From Marinobacterium sedimentorum (GTDB lineage: Bacteria; Pseudomonadota; Gammaproteobacteria; Pseudomonadales; Balneatricaceae), in NCBI RefSeq assembly GCF_024267675.1, contig NZ_JALDYX010000020.1, positions 21,770-85,769 of the forward strand: 64,000 nt of DNA, in the 5' to 3' direction. The notes beneath the pieces are model-generated. The model did no database searches. It had not been told where the DNA came from and saw only the letters and a program-made list of their open reading frames with translations. Below are positions 25,406 through 34,619 of the stretch, piece after piece; position 1 is the stretch's first letter, and every line of letters begins with the position of its first letter. The translations under genes were made by a program, and so were the position numbers.

Positions 25406-26959
25406 TCATGGCAGTTGCAGCAGTTGCGGATCGGGTATCAATACCGCGCGCCGTCCCATGGGTAGAAAATCGTCCAGCTTCTCGACCACGGCTTCAAACA
25501 ACCGGGTCAGGTAATAATCGTGGTAGCAGCCGGGCTCGGTGCCATCCTCGGCGGCGTGTTTTACAGCGTCGGGACTCGCCGGGTGCAATACGGCGCAGCT
25601 GCGCTCACCGAAGCGGCCGCTGAAATATACTGGCGCTTCGGTGGTGCAGGCGTGCAGCCTGAGATCGCCGCTAGGCTGTTCGGCGGGCACAACGCAAAAG
25701 CGCAGGCAGCCGGCCCTGGGGGGCTCGTCGCTGTCGTGATCGCGCTTGAGGGTCCCGGTGAAGATGCAGTCCGATGCCTGCAGCTGTTCGGTGAAACAGG
25801 TCTCCAGCACTGTGCAATATTCCAGACGGGTCAGCGCCCGCGCGCCCTGCAGGCTTTTGAACAGGGTGTTGCGGGCGCAAATCACTGGCTCGTCGAGGTC
25901 GATGGCGTGGGTTTCCACCCGTCGCACGGCGCAGTCGACAAATTCCACACGACCGCCATCGAGTTCCAGGGTGTTGTCCAGAATCAGCCCCTCGAAACGG
26001 ACGCGGAGTGCATCGGCAGGTCCGACACCGCTGTCCTGCTGCAATAGTTTAATGACCCGCCGGATGCGCACGGGCCTGAAATCGTCCCGACCAAAGGAGC
26101 GGTTACGATAAATCCGCAGGCCCGGCTGCTCGATAATTTCAATGTTTTCCACAAAGGCCGCCCCGGGTTCCTCCTGCCACAGCACGGTAGTGATAGGCGC
26201 CTGGAAAAAGCCCGGCGGCGGCGCCGTGTAAAGCAGGATATTGGCAGGATGGTGATGCCCGGTTTGCCAGTCCGGACAGCGGATATCGACGGTGCGACGG
26301 GACAGGTCGTCAAAGGCGCCGGGATGACAGGGCGCGCCGTGCCGGCTGGCCTGCCGCCAGACATGGGTCTTGCCGTCTAGCGTGCTTTGCTGGCTGCCGG
26401 GTCCCTGTTCCGCCTTGACGGCACCGGACGGTCGCGAGATGTCGGGGGTTACCGCCGGGAGCCCGGGGTGCAGCGCTGCGAACGAGGGCGGCGCGTCCGG
26501 TGCATCCTGGGCGTAGCCATAATAGCGGGCGGAAATCAGCGGGCTATTCAGTCTCGGGGTAGTGGCGACCCGTTGCCAGCCTTCGTGGACCACCACTTCG
26601 AGGCCGGCGATGGACTCGGCAATTGCCTCCAGGGTTTGCAAGCTGCCTTTGCCCTGGCGCCAGGCAACGGCATTGGCGACTTCGGCGCGGCGACCCTCGG
26701 CGGTGGGTGACACCAGGCGGACATCGAAGAGGTCGGCGAAATAGGGGATCAGCCAGTCCTGCAGCGGCGGCTCGCCCTGTTCCGGCTCGACGATGAAATT
26801 ATCGGCAAGGCGCTGGCGCAGGGTCTGCTCGATCTGATCCAGCAGCTGACCGGCGCCTGCAAACAGCTTCTGCAGGTCGCCGGTGTCCCGGTTGCGGTAG
26901 AGCGCCGGAACTATGGCGTAAAGGGCGGCAGCGGCGCCTTCCAGGTTATTCTGCGGCAT
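25406..26959 (-). CDS. eCIS tail protein I-like baseplate component with beta-helix C-terminus
   Basis: GGAG upstream selects the ATG at 26959, overlapping the previous stop by 1 nt, rather than the GTG at 26971; 517 residues. The first 140 residues (AALYAIVPALYRNRDTG, LQDWLIPYFADLFDVRLVSP, RQGKGSLQTLEAIAESIAGL) match the phage tail protein I/gpI type domain that links wedge to fibre. Residues about 330-420 have short strands (VEFVDCAVRRVETHAIDLDE) typical of a parallel beta-helix. It follows the second J-like gene exactly as gpI follows gpJ in phages. Confidence 0.75.
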   Translation of the reverse strand: MPQNNLEGAAAALYAIVPALYRNRDTGDLQKLFAGAGQLLDQIEQTLRQRLADNFIVEPEQGEPPLQDWLIPYFADLFDVRLVSPTAEGRRAEVANAVAWRQGKGSLQTLEAIAESIAGLEVVVHEGWQRVATTPRLNSPLISARYYGYAQDAPDAPPSFAALHPGLPAVTPDISRPSGAVKAEQGPGSQQSTLDGKTHVWRQASRHGAPCHPGAFDDLSRRTVDIRCPDWQTGHHHPANILLYTAPPPGFFQAPITTVLWQEEPGAAFVENIEIIEQPGLRIYRNRSFGRDDFRPVRIRRVIKLLQQDSGVGPADALRVRFEGLILDNTLELDGGRVEFVDCAVRRVETHAIDLDEPVICARNTLFKSLQGARALTRLEYCTVLETCFTEQLQASDCIFTGTLKRDHDSDEPPRAGCLRFCVVPAEQPSGDLRLHACTTEAPVYFSGRFGERSCAVLHPASPDAVKHAAEDGTEPGCYHDYYLTRLFEAVVEKLDDFLPMGRRAVLIPDPQLLQLP

Positions 26960-29709
26960 CACAAACTCCACTCATGGCTGCTGACGGTGATCTGGGATAA
27001 CGCCTCGTCCAGGTGCAGCAATTGCCCCGGGCCCGCGTTAATGCGGCGGATGGAATCATCGGCGGCCCGCACGGTTCTGGCGGCGGTGGCCGCGTTGCCC
27101 TCGCCATCCACCAGCAGGGGGCTTATAACCAGGCTGCAATTGCTGACGCCCTCGACGCTCTCGATGGCCGCCATGATTTGCGAGCGGAACAGGGGCGCGC
27201 CCAGCTTGCGTCGGCTCAGCGAAAAGGTCTCCAGCAGGGCGTCGCGCACGGCGTCGACTACAAGTTCAGGCTGGAATGCCCGGCTGTCCACCGCCACGCT
27301 GATGTCGACGGAAAATATCAGCGGCTGCCAGGGCGCAATGTCCACCTGAACCTGGGGCTCCGCCCGTTGCTGCAGAAACGTCTGCAAATCTCCTTGCAGG
27401 GTGCCCAGCTCGCCACCGCCTGCCGGCAGGACGACGACCCGGACAATCTCGCCGGGCCGCCCGTCTGGCGGTGGCCGGAAGGCCCGGGCCTGCCAGACAC
27501 CGGCCTGGCTGGTGGCCAGGTGCTGGAAGTCCACCAGGGACACGGCCCGCCCCAGTGCCAGGGTGGAGGCCGGGGCGTTGTCCCGCAGGGTTGAGGTATC
27601 TTCCCTGTCATTGCCACCGCTTGCCGCTATGGGTTGCAGGAAGTCGTCTATCCAGGGGTGAGAGCTGACTGTTTTGACGAGCGCGCCGGGGCCGATGTTG
27701 CCCGACAGGCCTGCGCCGCGTCTGTAGCGGGCGCGAACATTGTTATTGCCGGTGGGCAGGCGGCGCCCGTGGCGGCCATCGCCGAAGCACAGGGTGACAT
27801 TGCCGCTCTGAAGCTGGATTACCGCGTAGTGGTGTTCTTCCGGGCCGGAAAGGTCGAGGCTGTCCACCTGCTGCCAGCGGCGTCCGTCGACCCTGACCTC
27901 TATGTCGGCTCTTACACCCTGATTAAAGGCGGGGTCCGCAACATGGCTGAGATCGTCCACCTTGAGTTCGAAGGTCTGGTGGCTGAGGCTGGCGTCGCCC
28001 GAGCCCAGTACCTTTTCGTTGGCGGTTTCGCCGTGCCCCGAGGCGATGGCATTGCCATAGATCAGCGTATTCCAGGCGGCAAATCCCTGGACGGGGGGGT
28101 GGAGCCGTATCTTGCCATGCTCGCGATCAACCAGGGTGACCAGGGCCTGCTGGGCGCGCTCGCCATTACTGACAATGACCGTGCGGCCGGGTTTCAGGAC
28201 CTCGGGCAGCATGTGCAGGCTGATAGTGTTATCCCCATCCTGGATGGGGTCCGTGTTGCGGTCAAAGCCCACGGGGCGCAGTTGATGTTTGAAATTGCCG
28301 TGGATCAAGGCCGCGCCGCTGGGGGATGGCGCCAGTTCGAGCAACACCGAGTCCGCGCCGGCATCCAGTGATTCGAGGCGTGCAGCTGAAAACTCACCAG
28401 CGTGATCCTCGATCACCAGCAGGTCGCCGGTACTCAGGGATTCCGCCTTGCCGCTCAGCTCCACCGACTGCTGGCTGGCATTGGAAACCGTGCCCAGGGA
28501 CTGCTCAGCGGTGGTGTAATACAGCAGCGTATAGGCGGGTTCTTCAAGGTAGTCATACACGTCGGTGAGGGTTGCAACCGAGGATTCATTGATGCGATTT
28601 AATGCCGTACGAAACAGGGCGCCGGACTGGCGGTCGGATGCAAGGGGCAGGATGATGCGGTGTTTGTCCCCGTCCGCGAGCGAGTAGAGCTGGCGCTGGG
28701 CCTCCAGCGCCAGGAAGACCTGCGTGCCTGCCGGGGGGCCATTGCGGTCGAGCAGCAGGCGGGAACCCTCGGACAGGTCGACGCGGGCGGCCTGCCAGTT
28801 GCCGCCGTCCATCCAGATCAGCACGGAGCCATCCGCTACCGGAATACCGCCGGGGGACAGGCTGACCACATTCTGACCGGATATCTTCGGTGCTCTGCGC
28901 GAGCGGGCCGTCAGCCACAATGTCGTGTCGGCCAGCGGCGCCTCGGCGGGCCAGCCGGGAGCCGGACTGTGCAGCTGGAGCTGCAGTTCGCCGGCGTTCA
29001 TGTCGACGAGGCTCACCGCGACAAGGTCGTTGTCACAGGCCAGGACACCGACATCGCCCACCGACGCGCCTTTAAGGGCCGCCGTCAGCGGGAAGCTGAT
29101 GATATCGCCGCTTTGCGCCAGCGCTGCCGTCGAGCGGTTCCAGTTCGCCGCCCTCAGCGTGTTCAGGGCGGCGTCAATATCAAGCTCCTCGAGGGTTTCA
29201 AAGATCACCGGTGGGGAGCCGTCGTCCGGTTTGGTTTTTACGCCAAAGCCCTTGTCAAAGGTGCCGCTGACATCTTTGGCCGCCAGTAATGCCAGCGCGG
29301 TGCCGGCTGATGACTGGGGGGCCGGCCGGTAATTGAGCAGGGCCACCAGCTTGCGCAGGCTCTCCCATTCGGTGGCGGTGGCGAGGAAGGTTTCGTTGCT
29401 GTTGGCATCGATATGCTCCGTCAGCACATGGGCGGAGCGGGCCAGGGAGCGCATGATCTCCCAGACGTAGTCCCGCCGCGGCCCATGGTATTGCTCGCGC
29501 AGGCGCTCAGCTTCAGTGTTTGCCGCGCCGGATGGCGCATCGATTTCCAGCTCGGGCCACTGTGCCTCAGGTCCGGAATTGAAGGCCTGTGCCAGTCCCT
29601 GGCGCAGGGTTTCGAGGTGGGTGATGGCATTGCCGTCCAGGTAGCGCAGCCGCGATAGGCCGGCGCGGTTCCAGCGGGTAAGATCCTTGCGCTGCAGGCG
29701 GTCTTTCAT
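26959..29709 (-). CDS. eCIS baseplate J-like wedge protein (Afp12-like)
   Basis: A 916-residue protein whose stop overlaps the gpI-like start and whose start overlaps the first J-like gene by 4 nt. The C-terminal 250 residues contain RPGEIVRVVVLPAGGGELG, VDISVAVDSRAFQPELVVDA and ESVEGVSNCSLVISPLLVDG, the conserved region of putative baseplate assembly proteins (gpJ/gp6-like). The long N-terminal part is beta-rich. With the 461-residue protein it would form the wedge ring around the spike that anchors the sheath. Confidence 0.82.
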   Translation of the reverse strand: MKDRLQRKDLTRWNRAGLSRLRYLDGNAITHLETLRQGLAQAFNSGPEAQWPELEIDAPSGAANTEAERLREQYHGPRRDYVWEIMRSLARSAHVLTEHIDANSNETFLATATEWESLRKLVALLNYRPAPQSSAGTALALLAAKDVSGTFDKGFGVKTKPDDGSPPVIFETLEELDIDAALNTLRAANWNRSTAALAQSGDIISFPLTAALKGASVGDVGVLACDNDLVAVSLVDMNAGELQLQLHSPAPGWPAEAPLADTTLWLTARSRRAPKISGQNVVSLSPGGIPVADGSVLIWMDGGNWQAARVDLSEGSRLLLDRNGPPAGTQVFLALEAQRQLYSLADGDKHRIILPLASDRQSGALFRTALNRINESSVATLTDVYDYLEEPAYTLLYYTTAEQSLGTVSNASQQSVELSGKAESLSTGDLLVIEDHAGEFSAARLESLDAGADSVLLELAPSPSGAALIHGNFKHQLRPVGFDRNTDPIQDGDNTISLHMLPEVLKPGRTVIVSNGERAQQALVTLVDREHGKIRLHPPVQGFAAWNTLIYGNAIASGHGETANEKVLGSGDASLSHQTFELKVDDLSHVADPAFNQGVRADIEVRVDGRRWQQVDSLDLSGPEEHHYAVIQLQSGNVTLCFGDGRHGRRLPTGNNNVRARYRRGAGLSGNIGPGALVKTVSSHPWIDDFLQPIAASGGNDREDTSTLRDNAPASTLALGRAVSLVDFQHLATSQAGVWQARAFRPPPDGRPGEIVRVVVLPAGGGELGTLQGDLQTFLQQRAEPQVQVDIAPWQPLIFSVDISVAVDSRAFQPELVVDAVRDALLETFSLSRRKLGAPLFRSQIMAAIESVEGVSNCSLVISPLLVDGEGNAATAARTVRAADDSIRRINAGPGQLLHLDEALSQITVSSHEWSL

Positions 29710-31091
29710 CCCCTTTGCCCTCCCTGTACGGTGATGCGCAGGCTGCCCCGCTCAGGCGCCCCCGGCAGGCTGTCGCAGATGGCGATTTCGATGCCGTCGA
29801 GCCGAATCAGTCCTGCACCGGACTGGTCCGGCCAGCGTTTGCCGACCCGCTTGAAGCGGTTGAGGCAGATAGCATCGACCCCGTCGAGCGCCATCACCCG
29901 TTCCACGATATCGCTGGCGTGAATGTCTTCCCCAAACTGCATTCGGCCCGGCGCGAAAAAGTCTCGAATGCAGTCCTCCAGGGCGCGGCGGATTTCGGAC
30001 TGGTAGTAATTGCTGGCGGCGCGCACCGCCAGGGAAATATCGATGCCAATGCGTTCGGCGTCCCGCAGGAAAACCTCCTGGCCCGCCATGCGCCAGCGAT
30101 CCACCAGGGGTCTTAACAAGGTGCGGGCGCTGATATCCGGCGCCCAGTGGGGCGGCAGTAGCTTGTTGACCCGATGAAAGGCTTCGACCTCGTACTGAAA
30201 CCGTGGAAATGCGGCCCCGAGTTCGGCCGCCAGGGTCTCCAGATCCAGCGGAATGTCCTCAAGCAATGTCACCGCCACCTCTATGGTTTGCCAGGCGCCG
30301 GACCAGCGGCTGGAGGCCTGCGCCCGCAGTACCAGCGGGTGTTCGGCGAGGTTGCCGTAATCCGGCAGGGTCACCATGCGCCGCTGGCGATGGAGCTGCC
30401 TGGGGCCGTCGCGGCGTGCCTGGTCCATGGCGTTGGGGTACAGGGTCCAGAAGCGATCCAGGGTGTAGCGCCGGCATCGACGGACGAAGTCCGGTGCGCT
30501 GTCCAGCAAATCCTGCACGCTGTCCATGACACTGGCATCGGCGGTGTTGGATTCCGCTAAAAATGCCAGTACCCGCTGCTGATCCGAGGGGGGGACTGAT
30601 AGCAAGGCCTCCTCGAGCTCTGGTCTCAAGGCCCGAAACGCCGGTAAAAATGCCACCATCCTGCGCAGACGAACCTCCGGGCTCTCGTCGAAACCGGGCA
30701 CGGGTTCGGGTATGGCCGCCTGGGACGGGGCCTGTGCCATGGCGTCGTAACCGATCATGGCGAGCAGTTTGCGGACGCTGTCCGGGCGTCGCGCCGTTTC
30801 CAGGTAAGCCTCGGCCTGGCTGCGATCCAGGCTGTCCGAGTACTGATCCAGCAGCACCGAGAATGCTTCGACCAGCACCACTTCCATATCCGCCGGCGTC
30901 CAGTGCCTGCGTTCCGGGAAGCGGGCGGCCAGTTCCTCCAGCATGGCGAGGCGAAAGCCATCGTAGTCCCGCTGCAGCCAGTCGAAATCGTCACCCAGGC
31001 GCGGCAGGGCGTCGGGCAGAACGGCCTCGCGGCGGCCGCAGTCGCCACAGTGGTTGTGAAAGCTCAGCGCCTGTTTCGGTGCGTCCGCCAT
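29706..31091 (-). CDS. eCIS baseplate J-like protein (Afp11-like)
   Basis: A 461-residue protein. The N-terminus has a CGDCGRRE zinc-like pair, then RLGDDFDWLQRDYDGFRLAM and DMEVVLVEAFSVLLDQYSDS, found in the shorter of the two J-like proteins of eCIS. The C-terminal part FGEDIHASDIVERVMALDGV is the typical J-family end. Overlaps of 1 nt with gp25 and 4 nt with the larger J-like gene indicate coupled translation. Confidence 0.82.
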   Translation of the reverse strand: MADAPKQALSFHNHCGDCGRREAVLPDALPRLGDDFDWLQRDYDGFRLAMLEELAARFPERRHWTPADMEVVLVEAFSVLLDQYSDSLDRSQAEAYLETARRPDSVRKLLAMIGYDAMAQAPSQAAIPEPVPGFDESPEVRLRRMVAFLPAFRALRPELEEALLSVPPSDQQRVLAFLAESNTADASVMDSVQDLLDSAPDFVRRCRRYTLDRFWTLYPNAMDQARRDGPRQLHRQRRMVTLPDYGNLAEHPLVLRAQASSRWSGAWQTIEVAVTLLEDIPLDLETLAAELGAAFPRFQYEVEAFHRVNKLLPPHWAPDISARTLLRPLVDRWRMAGQEVFLRDAERIGIDISLAVRAASNYYQSEIRRALEDCIRDFFAPGRMQFGEDIHASDIVERVMALDGVDAICLNRFKRVGKRWPDQSGAGLIRLDGIEIAICDSLPGAPERGSLRITVQGGQRG

Positions 31092-31480
31092 CAGAGTGCT
31101 CCCCCTTCAGCAAAGCGCAGTTTTTCGGTGTGGTTAATGGCGGCCAGGGTGTAGGCGATGGTGATGACGAGTTTTTCTCCGGCGGGCTCGACGGACACGT
31201 CCAGGCTTTGTGGCACAACCTCGCCCTTCAGGGCATCGATCAGGGCAGCGGTTAGCCGCTTGTTGGTGATGTCCGCCAGCGACTGATTATTGGGTTCGAA
31301 GATCAGCGCCCGCACGCCGATGCCGAATTCGGGCCTGAACCAGCGCTCGCCGGGATTGGTGAACAGTATCTGCTCGATCTGCTCCCGCACATGCTGGCGG
31401 CGGTCGCTGCTGACGCCGCCGCCTGCCGCGATCTTGAGCGGAAAGCGCAGGAAATCCTGTTTGTTCAGTTGCGTGCTCAT
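31091..31480 (-). CDS. GPW/gp25-family baseplate protein (Afp9-like)
   Basis: A 129-residue protein with FLRFPLKIAAGGGVSSDRRQ, EQIEQILFTNPGERWFRPEF and the following GIGVRALIFEPN, the standard gp25/GPW lysozyme-like baseplate domain. gp25 seeds sheath assembly from the baseplate wedge. It overlaps the spike gene by 4 nt and the J-like gene by 1 nt. Confidence 0.93.
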   Translation of the reverse strand: MSTQLNKQDFLRFPLKIAAGGGVSSDRRQHVREQIEQILFTNPGERWFRPEFGIGVRALIFEPNNQSLADITNKRLTAALIDALKGEVVPQSLDVSVEPAGEKLVITIAYTLAAINHTEKLRFAEGGAL

Positions 31481-32286
31481 GATGCGGTGGTCTTCAGGGT
31501 CATGACGGCGGGGGTGAGCGGCGGAATCGGTGGTCCTGAAGGTGATCCCGGCGCGGTGCAGGCATGTGTGTGGGAGTTAAACAGCGAAAGGAAGGTCTGG
31601 GCCTTGATCAGGGCCTCCCCGCCGCTGCCGCCAATGGCCACCTGCTGGCCTTCGATCTTGATGGTGGTGCCCTTGATGGTGATCCCGGCGGCCGCCATCT
31701 CGGTGCTGTTGCCGTTGCTGTCCTGGATCACTGTGCCGCTGCTGTCCATGGTGATCCGGTTACCGGAGGCGTCGTTCAACTCCACCCTGTTGTTCTGTGC
31801 ATCCAGATGTAAAACCGCACCGCTGGCATCGGTCCAGTTGACGCTGCCCTGCGGGGTGACGGTCAACTCGGTGCCCGCCGGATGGGTCAGGCGGAAGCTT
31901 TCCTCGCCGCTGCTGTCATCGAATTCCATGACATGACCGGAGGGCGTGGCGAACAGCCGTTTTTCGGGGGGCGCATTCCCGGGGCTGGTGCCCGGTTGCC
32001 AGAAGGTGCCGACCCAGATGGCCTGGTCGATATTACCGGCTTCGAATTCGACCCAGACCTGGGCGTCGACTTCGGGAATGCTGTAACAGCCCTGGCCATC
32101 GAGGCCCCCGAAGGGCAGGCAGGGCAGGGCCCAGTTGGATGTCTGGCTGCCGAGCACGGAGGGCACCTGCAGCTTCAGGCGGCCCCGGTGCTCCGGATCC
32201 TGGTTGTCCACCACCACGCCTCTGTGCTTGCCGAATACCTGGTGCTGGGCATTTGTTGCCAGTCGCTGCAGTACGTTATCCATCAC
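31477..32286 (-). CDS. Phage baseplate assembly protein V / VgrG-like spike
   Basis: A 269-residue spike. Residues 15-110 form a gp5-type OB fold (FGKHRGVVVDNQDPEHRGRL ... VGTFWQPG). Residues about 115-215 have regularly spaced strands with GNRITMDSSG-type repeats, expected of a trimeric beta-helix needle. The C-terminus ends in NSHTHACTAPGSPSGPPIPP, a recurring end of these proteins. AFP Afp8 is a single fused VgrG-like protein; here the gpD half is a separate upstream gene. Confidence 0.88.
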   Translation of the reverse strand: MMDNVLQRLATNAQHQVFGKHRGVVVDNQDPEHRGRLKLQVPSVLGSQTSNWALPCLPFGGLDGQGCYSIPEVDAQVWVEFEAGNIDQAIWVGTFWQPGTSPGNAPPEKRLFATPSGHVMEFDDSSGEESFRLTHPAGTELTVTPQGSVNWTDASGAVLHLDAQNNRVELNDASGNRITMDSSGTVIQDSNGNSTEMAAAGITIKGTTIKIEGQQVAIGGSGGEALIKAQTFLSLFNSHTHACTAPGSPSGPPIPPLTPAVMTLKTTAS

Positions 32287-33410
32287 ACCACCTCCGCCAG
32301 GGGATTGGCCGCTGCCGACTGGTCGTCGCCATAGGCGTTGCGCAGTAATTTGAAGCTGACTTTGTAGCCGTTGCTGTCAAAGCGGTGGGTGCAGGCGTCC
32401 ACGTACCAGCGGCCGCTGTAGCGCTCACCCGTGCCATCGACAAACACGGGTTCGCCGATGCGCAGGACATTGGCGTAACGGCTGCCATCCAGTTCGCCGG
32501 AGCCCTTGATGCGCATGGCGGCCTTGTTGGCGGCAGCCTGTGCGCTGACGCGCGCCTGTTCGTCCGATACCCGCCCGGCCCGCGGCACCTGCCAGGTGAA
32601 GTCCCCCGCGGCCTCGCTGGTGGCCGGGCGCGTACCCAGCAGGGTGCTGTCGGGCTCGACGGTTTCTTCCTCGGGCTGGGTGCCGGTTTCCGCCGCCAGT
32701 TGGTACAGCACCCGGTCGGGCTGGTGGCCGTCGTCGTCGACGGCAAAGCTGATGCAGTTGGTATCCGTGCCGGCATAGACCAGTACCGCCGGCTGGGGCT
32801 CCAGGTCGAGGCGCATGGGGCCAATGTAGAGCGCGTCTTCGAGGAAAATCATGTCGCTGCCGTTGGTGTCGGCCCGCTGCTTGAGGAAGCGCAGGTCGGT
32901 AGCGTTCTGGTTGAGGTTCTGAATGGGAAACACCGGACCCTGGTAGCGGATGTCCTGGCCGCTGCGCCTTGCGATGGCACTGGCGATCTGGCTGTCATCC
33001 GTGGTGGCGTCATCCTCGGCCCATACCTGGTTGATGTGGGTCCTGTCCATCAGTAGCGAGGCGTCCTGGCATTCCACGATGAGCTTGGCGGCCCCCTGAT
33101 CCTCGGGGCATTCCAGTTTGACCTGCCGGATGTAGCCGGCCATCAGGTACTGCTCCTGGTCGCCGAACACCGCTTTGATGTGAACTTCCCGCCAGGGTTT
33201 GATGCGCTCGTCGTCGGCCAGGGTCCAGTTGCCGTCCTCAATGCGGCGGGTGTCGAATTCCAGTTTGGCGGTGGTCCAGCTGCTGCGGTCGGCATCCACC
33301 TCCACCAGCGCCAGGGCCGGGTAGAGGTCGTCAACTTCGCTGTTGTCGATAAGCACCCGGCATTCAGCCGGGCCCAGGGTGCTGCCGCCAAGCAGGTCGA
33401 TGAGCGCCAT
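32283..33410 (-). CDS. Phage late control gpD-like hub protein
   Basis: A 375-residue protein overlapping the spike gene by 4 nt. VDADRSSWTTAKLEFDTRRI, YIRQVKLECPEDQGAAKLIV and FLKQRADTNGSDMIFLEDAL match gpD/gp27-type hub proteins, which form the pseudo-hexameric ring between tube and spike. The later part (VDGTGERYSGRWYVDACTHR) is the usual C-terminal domain. Neighbours on both sides are hub/spike parts. Confidence 0.88.
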   Translation of the reverse strand: MALIDLLGGSTLGPAECRVLIDNSEVDDLYPALALVEVDADRSSWTTAKLEFDTRRIEDGNWTLADDERIKPWREVHIKAVFGDQEQYLMAGYIRQVKLECPEDQGAAKLIVECQDASLLMDRTHINQVWAEDDATTDDSQIASAIARRSGQDIRYQGPVFPIQNLNQNATDLRFLKQRADTNGSDMIFLEDALYIGPMRLDLEPQPAVLVYAGTDTNCISFAVDDDGHQPDRVLYQLAAETGTQPEEETVEPDSTLLGTRPATSEAAGDFTWQVPRAGRVSDEQARVSAQAAANKAAMRIKGSGELDGSRYANVLRIGEPVFVDGTGERYSGRWYVDACTHRFDSNGYKVSFKLLRNAYGDDQSAAANPLAEVV

Positions 33411-33412
33411 GG

Positions 33413-33691
33413 CTATTCCCCCTCCCTGGGAATCAGGATCACCCGGCCCACCATGGCCTTATCGAGCAATAGTCGGGGACAGGAGAAGTGCGGGTTGGCA
33501 TCGACAATGCGCCACCACAGCCGGCAGTCCTTGTAGTAGTGTTGCGCCAGTTGATCCAGCCGGTCGCCTTCCACCACTTCGTGTTCGACGACCCCGGTGG
33601 CCGCGCCTATGGGGCGGGTCTGCAATCCCGGAAAGATGTCCGGGTCCGTAAAGCGGACTGTGTTGCGGTAACGGGATTTTTTACTCAACAT
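33413..33691 (-). CDS. LysM-domain tail protein (Afp7 C-terminal / gpX-like)
   Basis: A 92-residue protein. Residues about 35-90 (VEHEVVEGDRLDQLAQHYYK ... WWRIVDANPHF ... VGRVILIP) are a LysM fold. In eCIS it links tube to hub and is fused to the CIS-tube domain in Afp7; here the two halves are adjacent genes, 3 nt apart. Confidence 0.88.
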   Translation of the reverse strand: MLSKKSRYRNTVRFTDPDIFPGLQTRPIGAATGVVEHEVVEGDRLDQLAQHYYKDCRLWWRIVDANPHFSCPRLLLDKAMVGRVILIPREGE

Positions 33692-33694
33692 GAT

Positions 33695-34348
33695 TCATAT
33701 CACCGTAGTCACAATGGTGGGCACCAGGTTCAGGGCCGCGCCGACGGCCTGACGAACCTGCTCGACCTTGTAGAACGGGTTGTCGCCTTCGATCACCTGA
33801 AAGCTCAGGGTGACGTTGGCACGATAGGGTTGCAGCGAAGGCAGGTGGGCAGTTTCCTCAACCTGCACACTGGTGAGGAAGACCGGCAGTATATGAGAGC
33901 CCCAGATAAGCAGCAGCACAGACGGGTGTGTATCCCGCTGGAATGCCCGGGCGCCACCCAGCCCCAGGGCGGCCAGGGTGGTAAAGCCCCCAGGGCCCTG
34001 GGATTTGGGTTCCACCATGCAGCGCAGGGTGTCCAGTTCCGGTTCTATGCCAAGGGTAATGGCATTGATATGGCCGATGGCGTTCGGGTCCGCCATGCGG
34101 TCGGTGGCATCGAACAAAATGGTGAGATCGAATTTCTCCGGTTCAACGGACACGCCCTGGGCCACCCGCGGGGTGTCCATCGGTGTGCTAAAGCCGTAGC
34201 CCCCCTTCGCGCCCGGGGCGTTGCCCATGGTGATGTTGACAGTGCGGGTCCGGGTGATGGACTGGGGGTTGAACTCGAAGTACAGCACCAGGGGCGGCAG
34301 GTTGAAGCCGTATTCCATCAGAAAGCCGTGGCTGAGGTTGACTGCCAT
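33695..34348 (-). CDS. CIS tube-adaptor protein (Afp7 N-terminal-like)
   Basis: A 217-residue protein with LPPLVLYFEFNPQSITRTRT near the start, FDLTILFDATDRMADPN, and HPSVLLLIWGSHILPVFLTS followed by VEETAHL. This is the pattern of the contractile-injection-system tube protein N-terminal domain, an inner-tube initiator that binds the hub. It is followed 3 nt later by the LysM gene. Confidence 0.85.
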   Translation of the reverse strand: MAVNLSHGFLMEYGFNLPPLVLYFEFNPQSITRTRTVNITMGNAPGAKGGYGFSTPMDTPRVAQGVSVEPEKFDLTILFDATDRMADPNAIGHINAITLGIEPELDTLRCMVEPKSQGPGGFTTLAALGLGGARAFQRDTHPSVLLLIWGSHILPVFLTSVQVEETAHLPSLQPYRANVTLSFQVIEGDNPFYKVEQVRQAVGAALNLVPTIVTTVI

Positions 34349-34352
34349 GGTG

Positions 34353-34619
34353 CTACATCTCCTGTGCCGATCGGGCGCGCAGCTGCTGACAGATGGCCGC
34401 GGCTATCTGCATCCCCAGGCGCTTGTCGCTCAAGGCGGGATTCAGCGTGAGGGGCGGCACATCGAGGTTTTCAAGGCTTGTTTCCCTGAGGCCAAGCGCC
34501 AGGTCACGGGCAAACTGGTGGCGCAGGCCCACACCGACTTCGCGGGCGATAGCGCTGGCGCGATCCCGGAAAACGGGCGCCAAACGCAGGTTCATGCGGC
34601 CTATGCTGACATCGATCAT
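34353..34619 (-). CDS. Small eCIS protein of unknown function
   Basis: An 88-residue protein, MIDVSIGRMNLRLAP at the start and PPLTLNPALSDKRLGMQIAA near the end. It overlaps the AAA+ gene by 4 nt and is 4 nt before the tube adaptor, so it is certainly part of the operon. No signal peptide or metal motif. Small ORFs at this position recur in eCIS loci; the role is unknown, perhaps a tube or baseplate accessory. Confidence 0.65.
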   Translation of the reverse strand: MIDVSIGRMNLRLAPVFRDRASAIAREVGVGLRHQFARDLALGLRETSLENLDVPPLTLNPALSDKRLGMQIAAAICQQLRARSAQEM